Below, in pieces: positions 51,363 through 60,318 of a DNA stretch of 64,000 bases (its first letter is position 1; each line of letters opens with the position of its first letter). The notes beneath the pieces are model-generated. The model saw only the letters and a list, made by a program, of their open reading frames with translations. It had not been told where the DNA came from and searched no databases. The stretch is from Brasilonema sennae CENA114 (GTDB taxonomy: Bacteria; Cyanobacteriota; Cyanobacteriia; Cyanobacteriales; Nostocaceae): contig NZ_CP030118.1 in assembly GCF_006968745.1 (NCBI RefSeq), positions 4,430,399-4,494,398 of the forward strand, in the 5' to 3' direction. The translations under genes were made by a program, and so were the position numbers.

Positions 51363-51935
51363 TTAATTTGCATGATGATTGAATAACCAATGGAAATTAG
51401 GCTCATTGTGAGATTGCAAGTCACAGATTTTAATGCTGCCAGTTTCCTTGGTATCTTTAGTTGCTTGCTTTTTAGAGGAGCGTTTTTGTGTAGAAAGCCC
51501 CATTTGTTTTAGCAGGCGATTGATATGGCGATCGCTGATTTCAATTCCAAATTCAGTTGCTAAATGTTTGTTTAACCATTGAGATGTCCAAGAACTAAAT
51601 GCATAGCCATATTTACGCGGACTATGACTAAACAATTCTTTTAACCTTTGGATATATTGATCGTTGACAATCTTCGGTCTACCTATCGGTCGTTCTTGCC
51701 ATTTCTCCGCCAAACCTAGCTGTGCGACGGTGATCCAATACCGCGCCATCTCCTGAGAACAACCTAAAATCTTACAGATTTGGGTTTGCGATTTACCCAC
51801 ATCTGCCAGCAACATAATTTCTATCCTCCGACGGTATTCTGGTTGCAAATTAGCTTGCAAATTCTTCAACAAAACCTGACGCTGAGAAGGTGTTAAAAAC
51901 TTCCTTTCATAAAAGTCAGAAATCTCAAAAATCAT
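51363..51935 (-). CDS. Helix-turn-helix protein with IS630-transposase-like N-terminal fold
   Basis: A ~190-residue DNA-binding protein. It carries an HTH (RRRIEIMLLADVGKSQTQIC then KILGCSQEMARYWITVAQLG) and a second winged-helix-like region (RPKIVNDQYIQRLKELFSHS, WLNKHLATEFGIEISDRHIN) typical of the N-terminal half of IS630-type transposases, without the DDE catalytic half. ATG 51935 (MIFEISDFYERK) is preferred over the longer frame. It is 29 bases upstream of the exporter gene in the same direction, so it is plausibly a domesticated regulator of the export operon rather than a transposase. Confidence 0.75.
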   Translation of the reverse strand: MIFEISDFYERKFLTPSQRQVLLKNLQANLQPEYRRRIEIMLLADVGKSQTQICKILGCSQEMARYWITVAQLGLAEKWQERPIGRPKIVNDQYIQRLKELFSHSPRKYGYAFSSWTSQWLNKHLATEFGIEISDRHINRLLKQMGLSTQKRSSKKQATKDTKETGSIKICDLQSHNEPNFHWLFNHHAN

Positions 51936-52213
51936 TACATTACCTGAATGTTTTAACAGAATTCTGGAGCAGTGATTGTCAAATTTAAGCAGGTGGAAAA
52001 ATGCTTCCACATCTGTTCTGAAATCTCTTACGCTCAGTTATTACAGACGTAGAATCAATTTGTCTGAAAAGTACATCAGACAGGTAGCTGTTATTTATCT
52101 AATTAACTATAGTGGTTAGCAAAAAGATGATTACGTTCCTTGAAAAGAACATCCCAAATCAGGTTTAACTACCCCTGTTATGAAAACTAAAAATGACATT
52201 TGCCAGGGGAAAA

Positions 52214-52600
52214 AGTAGCTATCGTAGGGGAGCCAGTGCGTTGGAGAGCCAGCGCTGCAGGAGGGGAGCCAGTGCGTTGCGGAGCCAGTCCTGCAGGAGG
52301 GTTTCCCTCCGTAGGGATCTGGCGTTGGGGTTCCCAAGGCACGTTTTCGGGGGAAGCTTCCCCCGAAAAGCTGCCGCCCCGTTGTAGCACCTGGCGTTCT
52401 CCCGACCTAGGCGACTGGCGAACCCGAAGGGCGTTGGGCATTGCTCCTAAAAGCTTATATGACGGACGTTTGAGATGTTGGTGAGCAGTCCGTTGCGGGG
52501 GTTCCCCCCGTTGTTCGCATGATTGCGTCTCCCTTTGGGAGAAGGAACTGCGTTCGCGTAGCGTCTCCGCAGGAGATACCCGGAGGGTGAGCAATGCCCA
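52214..52600. repeat. Large GC-rich palindromic repeat cluster
   Basis: Successive copies of GGGAGCCAGTGCGTT, CAGCGCTGCAGGAGGGGAGC, CTGCAGGAGGGTTTCC, GGCGTTGGGGTTCCCAAGGC, CCCCGTTGTAGCACC, GGCGACTGGCGAACCCGAAG and GCGTCTCCGCAGGAGATACC. The internal 52341-52372 part is itself a hairpin (TTCGGGGGAAGCTTCCCCCGAA). Frames on both strands through here are artefacts. It is the largest block of this family in the window. Confidence 0.8.
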
Positions 52601-53337
52601 CCGGATTCTGAAAACTCCTGTAACCCAAGAACTGCACAGGCTATTTTCCTGTCTGTGCACAGATAGAATCATGTTTTACTATTCATCCTATATCGATAAA
52701 TAATACAAAACTCATCTGCATAAGTTTTGATTATTTTCATGAATTCTACCCAACTGTTTAATAACTTATCCTCCAGAAATGTAGGGTGATGAAGTGGCGT
52801 TGCAAAAAGTTTGAAAACAGCTTCAAGGGTGTAAAAATAGCAACAGTTAAACTTAACTGCAATACTTGCTAGTTGAAGATGCCAACCACTAACTCTTTTT
52901 TCATCAAAAGATTTTGAGAAATTAAGAAGTTATCACAGAAGACAAGTTCTAACTAAATCTGTATATGAACGTACTGTTTTGTTTTATTCTATAATCAAAG
53001 GTTTTGTCAAGAGTGATTTCGTAAAAAATCAAATTTTTCACTAAAGTTTATATTTTTTTAAGTCATTCTTGGAATGATAGTCTTATGCACATTTTAGCAT
53101 ATAAGCATCTATCTAAAGGTTGAAAATAATATATTCTTGGCAAAAATCAGATTTTGGTCTATTTGCAACCCTAGTCGAGCGCTGGCTCCGCTTTGCATCT
53201 CTCAACAATATTTTCTTCTCCATTCTTGAAAGAAGAGGCACCAAACCTACATGGCAGGGTAATTTTTTTCTGGTGTTGCTCCCTGTGCTGCCTGCCCCCT
53301 GCCTCTTCGAGAGGGTTTCCACACATCCCGCGAGGCT
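52601..53337. other. AT-rich intergenic region
   Basis: No gene is seen between the repeat cluster and the HAD gene. The first two thirds are AT-rich (poly-T tracts near 53035-53060). 53165-53330 contains short GC-rich fragments such as GAGCGCTGGCTCCGCTTTGC and CTGTGCTGCCTGCCCCCTGC, probably repeat remnants. Confidence 0.45.
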
Positions 53338-54021
53338 TTATGAATCTAAACAAGCCACATCTTCCTGTACCGATGAGTTGAGAAGTGTCCACAGTTGCAA
53401 ATCAGTGAAGTCTGGAACTGTCATAAATGCCCCAAACGACTGAAGAACTATTGACTCCTGAGTCGTTGTCACGCCTATGGTGCGAATACCAGCACCCACA
53501 GCAGAACGAATTCCAGAGGGAGAATCTTCTAGTGCTATTGCTTGTTCTGCTGTGATACCTAAGTTGTTTAGAGCAACTTGGTAGGGTGCAGGATTTGGTT
53601 TAGCAGCTATTTCGTTCTCTGCTATGACAACTGTATGAAAGACTTCTTTTATTTCCAAGACTTCTAGCACGAATTGGACATTTAATCTAGGAGCGTTGGT
53701 AACCAAAGCACGTTTTAGTTGATGCGTATCTGTCCATGCTATGAGTTCTAAAAATCCGCTTAGAGGTTTGAGAATAGTCTTGGCTTTTTCGCGGAAAAGA
53801 GCCTCTTTTTCGTCTGCAAACTTTGCACCTTCTTCTGGTGATAATTGTGGCAGGAAGTCTTCTAGAATTTGTGGATTGGTTCGCCCGCTAATGTGGAATT
53901 TATAAAATGTCTCATCAATGTCCATGTCGTAGGCTATCAGCATTTCCCGCCAAACTTGGTAGTGTATGGGGTCAGTGTTGGCGATCGTTCCATCTAGATC
54001 AAAGAGAATTGCAGCTAGCAT
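53338..54021 (-). CDS. HAD-superfamily phosphatase, beta-phosphoglucomutase-like
   Basis: A 227-residue subfamily IA HAD hydrolase. Motif I is ILFDLDGTIANTDP with the nucleophile Asp8 and Asp10, motif II is ALVTNAPR, the motif III lysine is in AAKPNPAPY and motif IV is ALEDSPSGIRSAVGAGI. A cap domain spans residues 18-85. It probably removes phosphate from a small sugar phosphate or similar metabolite. It is divergent from nagB, which might hint at a sugar-phosphate substrate. Confidence 0.9.
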   Translation of the reverse strand: MLAAILFDLDGTIANTDPIHYQVWREMLIAYDMDIDETFYKFHISGRTNPQILEDFLPQLSPEEGAKFADEKEALFREKAKTILKPLSGFLELIAWTDTHQLKRALVTNAPRLNVQFVLEVLEIKEVFHTVVIAENEIAAKPNPAPYQVALNNLGITAEQAIALEDSPSGIRSAVGAGIRTIGVTTTQESIVLQSFGAFMTVPDFTDLQLWTLLNSSVQEDVACLDS

Positions 54022-54233
54022 GGTATTTAAGGTGTAAACTATTGTAAAGTTCCTTTACAGAGTTTACATTGTTTTGCCCTACTTTGTGATTCTGTCTGCA
54101 TTCTTAAAAATAGGAACTTATAATTGAGCATTCACATGACAACCTATGGTAGCTGATACGAGTTAGGGCAGATCGGTAACTCTGTCCCTACTCATTTCCT
54201 TTGAGTTTGTCTGAAAATATTCTGTATACTCCG

Positions 54234-55004
54234 ATGTCAACCCCCAAAAATTCTTTTTGCATCGATGTTCTACAGGTGCAAATTTTTAACTCTGAAGTTG
54301 AACTGGCGCAGGATGTAGCGGGAATTGTACAAAAACATTTACAGCGCACCCTTGAGCAAAAGGATACTGCGGCTATATTGCTAGCGACGGGCAACTCCCA
54401 AATGAAATTTCTGGATGCTTTTATAGCATTAGGTGGTGTAGATTGGTCACGGATTACCTGCTTTCATCTTGATGAATATTTGGGGATTTCTGCAGATAAT
54501 TCGGCTAGTTTCCGGCGCTATCTACGGGAACGGGTTGAAATGCGGGTTACTCCTAAAGAGTTCCACTATATAGAAGGTGATGCTATGCAACCTTTGGCAG
54601 AGTGCCATCGCTACACCAAACTCCTGCAAGCACAACCCATTGATTTATGCTGTCTTGGTGTTGGTGAAAATGGACACTTGGCTTTTAATGATCCAGCGGT
54701 AGCAGATTTTAACGACCCCTATATATTGAAACTTGTGAAACTAGATACTATGAACCGTCAGCAACAAGTCAATACAGGGTATTTTTCCAGTTTGGAAAGT
54801 GTACCGCAATACGCTTTTACTGTTACTCTCCCAATGATTTGTTCGGCAAAAAAAATCATTTGTCTTGCACCAGGAAAACGTAAGGCAAAGATTGTAAAAC
54901 AGATGTTGGAGGGGGAGATTACCACAGATTGTCCGGCTTCTGTTCTCCGTAAGCAGCAGCAGGCGACGTTATTTTTGGATGTAGATTCAGCGGGTTTAAT
55001 TTAG
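54234..55004 (+). CDS. nagB: Glucosamine-6-phosphate deaminase
   Basis: NagB converts glucosamine-6-phosphate to fructose-6-phosphate and ammonia. The 256-residue product has VQIFNSEVELAQDVAGIVQK, LLATGNSQMKFLDAF, the catalytic CFHLDEYLGISADNSASFRR, and CCLGVGENGHLAFNDPAVAD with the catalytic His. ATG at 54234 (MSTPKNSFCID) is preferred over the in-frame 54201 start. It is related to the 6-phosphogluconolactonase fold, but the ENGHLAFNDP motif favours deaminase. Confidence 0.9.
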   Translation: MSTPKNSFCIDVLQVQIFNSEVELAQDVAGIVQKHLQRTLEQKDTAAILLATGNSQMKFLDAFIALGGVDWSRITCFHLDEYLGISADNSASFRRYLRERVEMRVTPKEFHYIEGDAMQPLAECHRYTKLLQAQPIDLCCLGVGENGHLAFNDPAVADFNDPYILKLVKLDTMNRQQQVNTGYFSSLESVPQYAFTVTLPMICSAKKIICLAPGKRKAKIVKQMLEGEITTDCPASVLRKQQQATLFLDVDSAGLI

Positions 55005-55016
55005 AGTAGTTCTACG

Positions 55017-55500
55017 CTACAACAATCGATAGTAAATTGCTGTTGTATGTAGTGAACCATCTGCACTTTTGGCATAATTCGGAATTTCGCCTACTTTAGT
55101 ATATCCAATCTTTGTATACAGCTTCTCGGACAGGTCGCCTAGCGAGTATCCAGGACTAACGTCGTTCGCCCGATGATTCGTGCTTTAGATTCCACAGGTT
55201 CCATCAAGGAATGACCGATACCTCGGCGACGGTAAGCTTTATGCACTATCAGTTTTGTCACTTCAGTTCGATATAATCCATTCGCTTGCGTGCATAAATC
55301 CAGTTGAACAGTTCCTACAACAGTTAGTCCGTATCGTGCAACCAGAAGTAGGCGAGATTTGTTTTTGAGTGCATCAAAAACTTCTAACCAGTACTGTGTG
55401 CATGGGAATTCAAAGGCGGTAGAAAACCAACAGATGCGCTACTGTTAACAGCATTTTGTAGCAGACTTACTAATTGCACTTTGGACAAAAAAGTGGTTCG
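55017..55500 (-). pseudogene. GNAT acetyltransferase pseudogene
   Basis: On the minus strand, VQLVSLLQNAVNSSASVGFL is followed after a shift by QYWLEVFDALKNKSRLLLVA and RYGLTVVGTVQLDL, then KLIVHKAYRRRGIGHSLMEP (acetyl-CoA loop RRRGIG), VESKARIIGRTTLVLDTR and a stop. After another shift near 55140 it continues DLSEKLYTKIGYTKVGEIPN and YAKSADGSLHTTAIYYRL. At least two frameshifts break what was a complete GNAT acetyltransferase of about 165 residues. Confidence 0.85.
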
Positions 55501-55877
55501 CGTAAATTATTAGCGAACTAAAAATTTAGGTATTATAAATTACTCCATTTTTTTTTCAAGTGAGTCAAATGCCTAAAATGTAATAAAATTTATGCAATTT
55601 TTTGTTTATTAGGTGTTGATTTTGACTGCTTATTGACAACAGAATGCTTAGTTCGTTGTGTTTGAGCCTGACCTTGAACTCGACCGATGGAATTTCCTCG
55701 GGTTTTCGGAGAACGGGCAGGGGCAGACGTGGGGCTTCTACCGGAACTAGCTGCATAAGTTGACTTCACCGACAACTATTGAAAATATGGAAGTTTTAAA
55801 ACTCAGGCAATGTAACTGCTCTGAGCGGCAAAGCCTTCTAACAAGGAAAAAAAGGAATAAACCTAAAGGAGCAAGTA
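55501..55877. other. Intergenic region upstream of the peroxidase gene
   Basis: A minus-strand frame at 55590-55775 encodes a Ser/Ala/Lys-rich 61-residue peptide that I do not regard as proven. AAAGGAGCAAGTA upstream of 55878 is the ribosome-binding site of the peroxidase. Confidence 0.4.
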
Positions 55878-57563
55878 ATGCAAAATATCCCTTTTCAATT
55901 TAGTCACGGCGGATTTATCAAGCAGGAGGCTGTGGAAAGATCTTTGGAGACAACTAGCTTAGAGGCAATTGATGTAGAGACAGATTTCGATTACCTCTTC
56001 CCAGATCTCGCCAGAAACCCAAACAGTCTACTTCCGGCAGACAACACCACAGATGTTATTAACAAACTCAAAAAGCTGGGCGAGCTAATAATTGACCAAA
56101 ACGGTCCTGAGCCTGAGGAAGCCAACTCAAATATACCTCCGGTTTATACCTACTGGGGACAGTTTATCGACCATGATATTACTGCCAACACAGATCGCAC
56201 TGTCACAGACCTCAAAACTGACATTACCAAAGACGATTTCAAACCCCTCTCACCCGACTTCGTAAGGGATAAACTCAAGAATTTACGTCGCCCCACGTTC
56301 GATCTTGACAGTGTTTATGGCGATGGACCAACCCTAGACCCTCAAACCCCCACAGAAGCAAGGGACTTTTATCAGGAAGAAGACCCAGTGAAACTGAAAG
56401 TTGGGCAAAACGCTCAACAGGATGTTAACGGGAACCCTCCGCCTGGAGTCGAAATTCCACCAGTAGAAGATTTACTACGCGACTTGCCACGCAATAACCC
56501 GCTCAATAAGAGACTAGCTGTAATTGGCGACAGTCGCAACGACGAGAATCTGATTGTGGCGCAGTTTCATACTGCTTTCTTGCGTTTCCACAACGCAGTA
56601 GTGGACTGGGTACGGGCAAATGAACCCGATAACGCCAAAGACAATAAAACTCTGTTTGTTCGGGCGCAAACTTTGGTTCGTTGGCATTACCAGTGGCTTG
56701 TTGTCAATGATTTCCTCAAAACAGTGACTGCAAACGGGACAGTAGACAGCATCCTCAGTGACGGGCTTAAATTCTACCAACCCCGGAATGGAGATCTTTT
56801 CATGCCTCTGGAATTCTCCGTTGCGGCTTATCGTTTTGGGCACAGCATGGTTCGCGGTGCTTATGACTTCAACCGCAATTTTGGACTCGAAGCCAATGTA
56901 ATACCAACAGCACCGTTCAATTTGCTCTTTGGTTTTACAGGAAGAGGCAATATAGGCGGTAGTGTAGGTCAAGGACCGTTCGACACTCTCCCCTTTAACT
57001 GGATTATTGAATGGGACCGCTTTGTTGACAAACAGAAGGCTGCCCAAAGGAAAACGCTTTCTGCGCGAAAGATCGACACGCATCTTGCGTTTCCTTTGTC
57101 AGATCTGATTAATGAAGGCGAAGGAGAACAGTCTGATGCTATTAAACAGCTTCTCAAGCACCTCGCTAAACGGAACCTACTGCGCGGATATTTCCTCAGT
57201 ATTCCGACTGGGCAGAGCTTAGCCGATAAACTAGGCGTCAAAAAATTGACAGCGGACGAGCTTAAACGGGGCAATTCAGCAGATATCAATCAAGCCCTCG
57301 AACCTTTCCTAGAAAAAACTCCAGCGTGGTACTACATCCTCAAGGAATCCGAAGTTCGTGCGAACGGGGATTCTCTGGGTGAAGTGGGCAGCCGCATTGT
57401 TGCTGAAACCATTATTGGTCTGATTAAGAACGATCCATCCTCCTATCTCAACGAGGGTGAGTACAATCGTGTTTGGGATCCTTCTAAAGGTGTCAAGTTG
57501 CCAAATGGTGGCGAAATTCGCGTGATTGGTGACTTTCTGAAGTTTGCGGGAGTATTGCTTTAA
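55878..57563 (+). CDS. Animal-type heme peroxidase
   Basis: A 561-residue member of the peroxidase/cyclooxygenase superfamily. The distal His region is YWGQFIDHDITANTDRT, the substrate-side region is LIVAQFHTAFLRFHNAVVDW, and the proximal His is in AAYRFGHSMVRGAYDFNRNF. It ends with a typical GSRIVAETIIGLIKNDPSSY. There is no signal peptide, so secretion, if any, would be non-Sec. Relatives in cyanobacteria may oxidise halides or phenolics and be defensive; the substrate is not evident. AAAGGAG supports ATG 55878. Confidence 0.92.
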   Translation: MQNIPFQFSHGGFIKQEAVERSLETTSLEAIDVETDFDYLFPDLARNPNSLLPADNTTDVINKLKKLGELIIDQNGPEPEEANSNIPPVYTYWGQFIDHDITANTDRTVTDLKTDITKDDFKPLSPDFVRDKLKNLRRPTFDLDSVYGDGPTLDPQTPTEARDFYQEEDPVKLKVGQNAQQDVNGNPPPGVEIPPVEDLLRDLPRNNPLNKRLAVIGDSRNDENLIVAQFHTAFLRFHNAVVDWVRANEPDNAKDNKTLFVRAQTLVRWHYQWLVVNDFLKTVTANGTVDSILSDGLKFYQPRNGDLFMPLEFSVAAYRFGHSMVRGAYDFNRNFGLEANVIPTAPFNLLFGFTGRGNIGGSVGQGPFDTLPFNWIIEWDRFVDKQKAAQRKTLSARKIDTHLAFPLSDLINEGEGEQSDAIKQLLKHLAKRNLLRGYFLSIPTGQSLADKLGVKKLTADELKRGNSADINQALEPFLEKTPAWYYILKESEVRANGDSLGEVGSRIVAETIIGLIKNDPSSYLNEGEYNRVWDPSKGVKLPNGGEIRVIGDFLKFAGVLL

Positions 57564-57628
57564 TCGGTTATGTTGCAAAAATAGGGAGGGGTGTTAAGTG
57601 ATTACTGATTACTGATAACTGTTTTAAT

Positions 57629-57763
57629 GGCGTTGCTGAATTTGGTCATGAATTGCGTTTGTCAAGAGATTTTTAATTTTTCCCAACCCCTGTAGAACGA
57701 CGGGATGCAATGTTAAGACAAAATCGTGATTTTCTCAATTCATATCAACATTTCAGCAACGGC
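57629..57763. mobile_element. 135-base MITE, GGCGTTGCTGAA family, copy 1
   Basis: Begins GGCGTTGCTGAAT and ends with the inverse TTTCAGCAACGGC; subterminal CATGAATTG / CAATTCATAT are also inverted. It is flanked by a perfect 8-base target duplication GTTTTAAT (57621-57628 and 57764-57771). No coding frame. Same family as the element at 63228-63359. Confidence 0.85.
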
Positions 57764-58016
57764 GTTTTAATTAATATCCACTCAGCATTCCTCGCCGCTT
57801 AGCTGGCGACTAACTAACCAAGGATGGGTCGGTCACATTCCCTAAAGTACGCTGCCCCATTCTAACGCGGTATTGAGCAGAGATCTGACCAAAAACCTGC
57901 ACTTCGGGTTTAAAATCCGAACGGAAACACCCGAACGCTTAACTCTTAACTCTGAAGAAGGAATAAAGGTGTACGAAGCTAAGCAACAATCTGCGGAGGA
58001 GTATTATAGTTAACTA
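57764..58016. other. Intergenic region downstream of the LLM gene
   Basis: No gene is seen. The stretch lies between the convergent peroxidase and LLM oxidoreductase genes and contains no clear terminator hairpin. Confidence 0.35.
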
Positions 58017-59024
58017 TTACACATAACCTTGTACCTCCTGGTTATAGAGCGTCAAACTCTCAAAATTCTTTTGCAAATTCAACGAAGCAGGTTTGAGTGC
58101 CAAAGTGCCCAAATTCAGCTCATCCTGAAACCGCTTAATTTTGTTCCTGCAAGTAACAACATCACCAATAATTGAATTTTCCAGCAATTGGTCTTCATCA
58201 AAAGTGCTTTTTTGACCATCATTTTGCTCGAGATGTTGACTGCTATTGCCATGCTTTTGTGCTTTAGCATTCAACCCCTTCATTCTTTGACTAAAAGTAC
58301 GGATGAAAGGTAAAGCCTCACTCACCGCTTCATCATATGTACGAGCAACAAAAAAGAATCGTGACACCATGAACTTATCAGAACCACTGGAATTGATAGC
58401 ACGGTATTTAGTCACATTACTCTTAAGTCTATCCAGAGTAAATGGTGCTCCACCCATCAAACCAAAAGAATTTAAAGCAGCAAACCCAATTGCTTCTTCA
58501 TCACTCGTTGCTACATACACTGGAATTTGTTTTTGCAAAGGTTTTGGGTAAATTGAGACGCTATCGCACTGATAATACTTGCCAAGAAACGACACATCAG
58601 TGTGATACAGTAGCTTATGAATCAGCATTATTGCTTCTAGCGTTTTAGCACGGGATTCACTCATTGGAGTGTTAAAGTGCTTATTTTGTTCAGGAAATGG
58701 GCCACCCTTAGCAATACCTATAGCAAGTCGCCCATTGCAAAGATTATCCAGTGTGGTAATATCTTCTGCAACAAGAATTGGGTCATGAAATGCCAACAGC
58801 ACAGCAGCTGAACCTAAGCGAATAGTTTTAGTCACGCCTGCTAAGTGTGCAATCAACACCAAAATTGACGGGCTAACACTGAAATCACTAAAATGATGCT
58901 CTGTCAGCCAAGCTTCTTCAAAACCCAAACTTTCTGCGTGTTTGACTAGCGCCACTTGTTCCAAAATAGCGCGACGCGCATCAGAGTGATAATTCTCATA
59001 ATTGCAGAAAAGTCCTGTTTTCAT
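58017..59024 (-). CDS. LLM-class flavin-dependent oxidoreductase
   Basis: A 335-residue bacterial-luciferase-like monooxygenase using reduced FMN. It shows MKTGLFCNYENYHSDARRAI, FEEAWLTEHHFSDFSVSPSI, IRLGSAAVLLAFHDPILVAE and GRLAIGIAKGGPFPEQNKHF. ATG 59024 follows GGAAG at good spacing. It is the last gene of a three-gene minus-strand operon behind a dead HsdR-like domain and a hypothetical protein, an unusual combination. The substrate is unknown. Confidence 0.88.
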   Translation of the reverse strand: MKTGLFCNYENYHSDARRAILEQVALVKHAESLGFEEAWLTEHHFSDFSVSPSILVLIAHLAGVTKTIRLGSAAVLLAFHDPILVAEDITTLDNLCNGRLAIGIAKGGPFPEQNKHFNTPMSESRAKTLEAIMLIHKLLYHTDVSFLGKYYQCDSVSIYPKPLQKQIPVYVATSDEEAIGFAALNSFGLMGGAPFTLDRLKSNVTKYRAINSSGSDKFMVSRFFFVARTYDEAVSEALPFIRTFSQRMKGLNAKAQKHGNSSQHLEQNDGQKSTFDEDQLLENSIIGDVVTCRNKIKRFQDELNLGTLALKPASLNLQKNFESLTLYNQEVQGYV

Positions 59025-59038
59025 GGCACACTTCCTTT

Positions 59039-59395
59039 TTATTGTGTGACAATCCACTGCAATTCTAACCACAACTGGGGATTCTCTTGCTTGAGCTTTG
59101 ACTGAGGATCATGCAGCAAGCATGTCGCATTTAGACAAACAACCTTACTTAATCCCAGAAAAAAAGCGACTTCTCTAAAGACATGGATTTCGGCTTTGAC
59201 AGCAGCAATCGTGTTTTTAGAACAATAAATTGCAATGTAAGGCAGGAAGTGAAGACTCTGTTGTCCCCAGAAAGATTGAATGACTTTTAGATGACACTGG
59301 TTTAGTAATGCACCAAATTGTGGAAACGAGTGACTGACGATTCTTCTAAATTCTTGGACTATCTCTTGTTCGTTCCAACTTGTGTTCGTATTCAT
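59039..59395 (-). CDS. Hypothetical protein, middle gene of the HsdR-like/LLM operon
   Basis: A 118-residue soluble protein from ATG 59395 (MNTNTSWNEQEIVQEFRRIV). Its ATG overlaps the stop of the HsdR-like gene as ATGA, and it ends 14 bases before the LLM gene, so the three are translationally linked. It contains two Cys-bearing segments (LLNQCHLKVIQSFWG, VVCLNATCLLHDPQSKL) but no metal motif that I can prove. Family unknown; it may be a partner of the oxidoreductase. Confidence 0.6.
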   Translation of the reverse strand: MNTNTSWNEQEIVQEFRRIVSHSFPQFGALLNQCHLKVIQSFWGQQSLHFLPYIAIYCSKNTIAAVKAEIHVFREVAFFLGLSKVVCLNATCLLHDPQSKLKQENPQLWLELQWIVTQ

Positions 59396-60318
59396 ATCAT
59401 CCTTGAACGACTTTTCGGGTTTTGTGTTGTACAAAAAGGGTAACGAAGCAATTTTTTGCTGAGACTCGCTCCGTTTTTCTCAAATACTATGAAATGCTTG
59501 ACTAATTCTAGGAAACGCCGCTTATCAAAAATGCCTTGAATTAATACTTCTAGTTCTGTTTCTCCTTGATGTGGAAAGTCTTCGCCATCAATTGAACACC
59601 AAGGTAAGAACTCTTTCCAGCCAGAGGTTAAAGTACCAACTCGTGCCTGATTTCTACAGGCAATGATAAGGAGGGCATTGTGGAAAAACAGAGTTGGAAT
59701 TTGTTGTTTGTAGGACTGAAGTTGCTGATATGCTCCTTGGAGAGTAGCTTTTTTGTCCTGAAAGTCAGTATAAGCAATGACTGCTAAAGGTAATCCGTTG
59801 ATGAAGACAATGGTATTGAGATAGTGAATATCACACTCCTCAACAATATTAAACCCATGAATCACTAACCAGTCATTAGAGAGCAAATTAGACAAGTCAA
59901 TAAACCACACCTTGTCATGAACTATTTGATCACCGTTGTGGTAAACAACATCAACTCCTTCGGTTAGGAGTTTGTGAAAACGACGGTTATTTTCCAGTAA
60001 GTCAGAACTGTAGGTACTAATCAGCCCAGATATGACTGTTTCAATGACCTCACATGGAACTTTGGGGTTAATCTGCTTCAAAGCGTTGCTAAGGCGAGTC
60101 CACAAAACTACCTGATCATTGCCACTAAGCTGAGCCTTGTATCTACCTATGTTAATATCTGATTCCAGAAGAACAGTGTAACCGATAACCTCAAACAGGG
60201 TCAGTAAATCTGGCGCTGTTCTTGAAGGTTTGATATCAAAGCGTCGGCGAAGCCTTGTTGTCAGACGGCTCGCTTTTATAGTTGCTATTGTTGATAGTGC
60301 GGAATTCATGCTTACCAA
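59392..60318 (-). CDS. Truncated, catalytically degenerate HsdR N-terminal domain protein
   Basis: The 308-residue product matches only the N-terminal nuclease region of type I restriction subunit HsdR: INGLPLAVI, LQGAYQQLQSYKQQIPTLFF, GWKEFLPWCSIDGEDF and ELEVLIQGIFDKRRFLELVK then HFIVFEKNG are all conserved. It ends where the helicase part would begin, with an unrelated 20-residue tail. The PD-(D/E)xK residues are gone: the Asp of RPDIV is Asn168 (YLNTI), and the Glu and Lys of ELKN are Ala182 and Thr184 (AYTD). It cannot cut DNA by the usual mechanism. It has no hsdM/hsdS nearby and heads an operon with a hypothetical protein and an LLM oxidoreductase. Confidence 0.85.
   Translation of the reverse strand: MVSMNSALSTIATIKASRLTTRLRRRFDIKPSRTAPDLLTLFEVIGYTVLLESDINIGRYKAQLSGNDQVVLWTRLSNALKQINPKVPCEVIETVISGLISTYSSDLLENNRRFHKLLTEGVDVVYHNGDQIVHDKVWFIDLSNLLSNDWLVIHGFNIVEECDIHYLNTIVFINGLPLAVIAYTDFQDKKATLQGAYQQLQSYKQQIPTLFFHNALLIIACRNQARVGTLTSGWKEFLPWCSIDGEDFPHQGETELEVLIQGIFDKRRFLELVKHFIVFEKNGASLSKKLLRYPFCTTQNPKSRSRMI

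Noticed and set aside
52131..52672. Several frames on both strands across the large repeat cluster
   Set aside because: Produced by GC-rich palindromes; no conserved features.
55590..55775. 61-residue Ser/Ala/Lys-rich minus-strand peptide upstream of the peroxidase
   Set aside because: Low complexity, no ribosome-binding site and no family; not enough support to call a gene.
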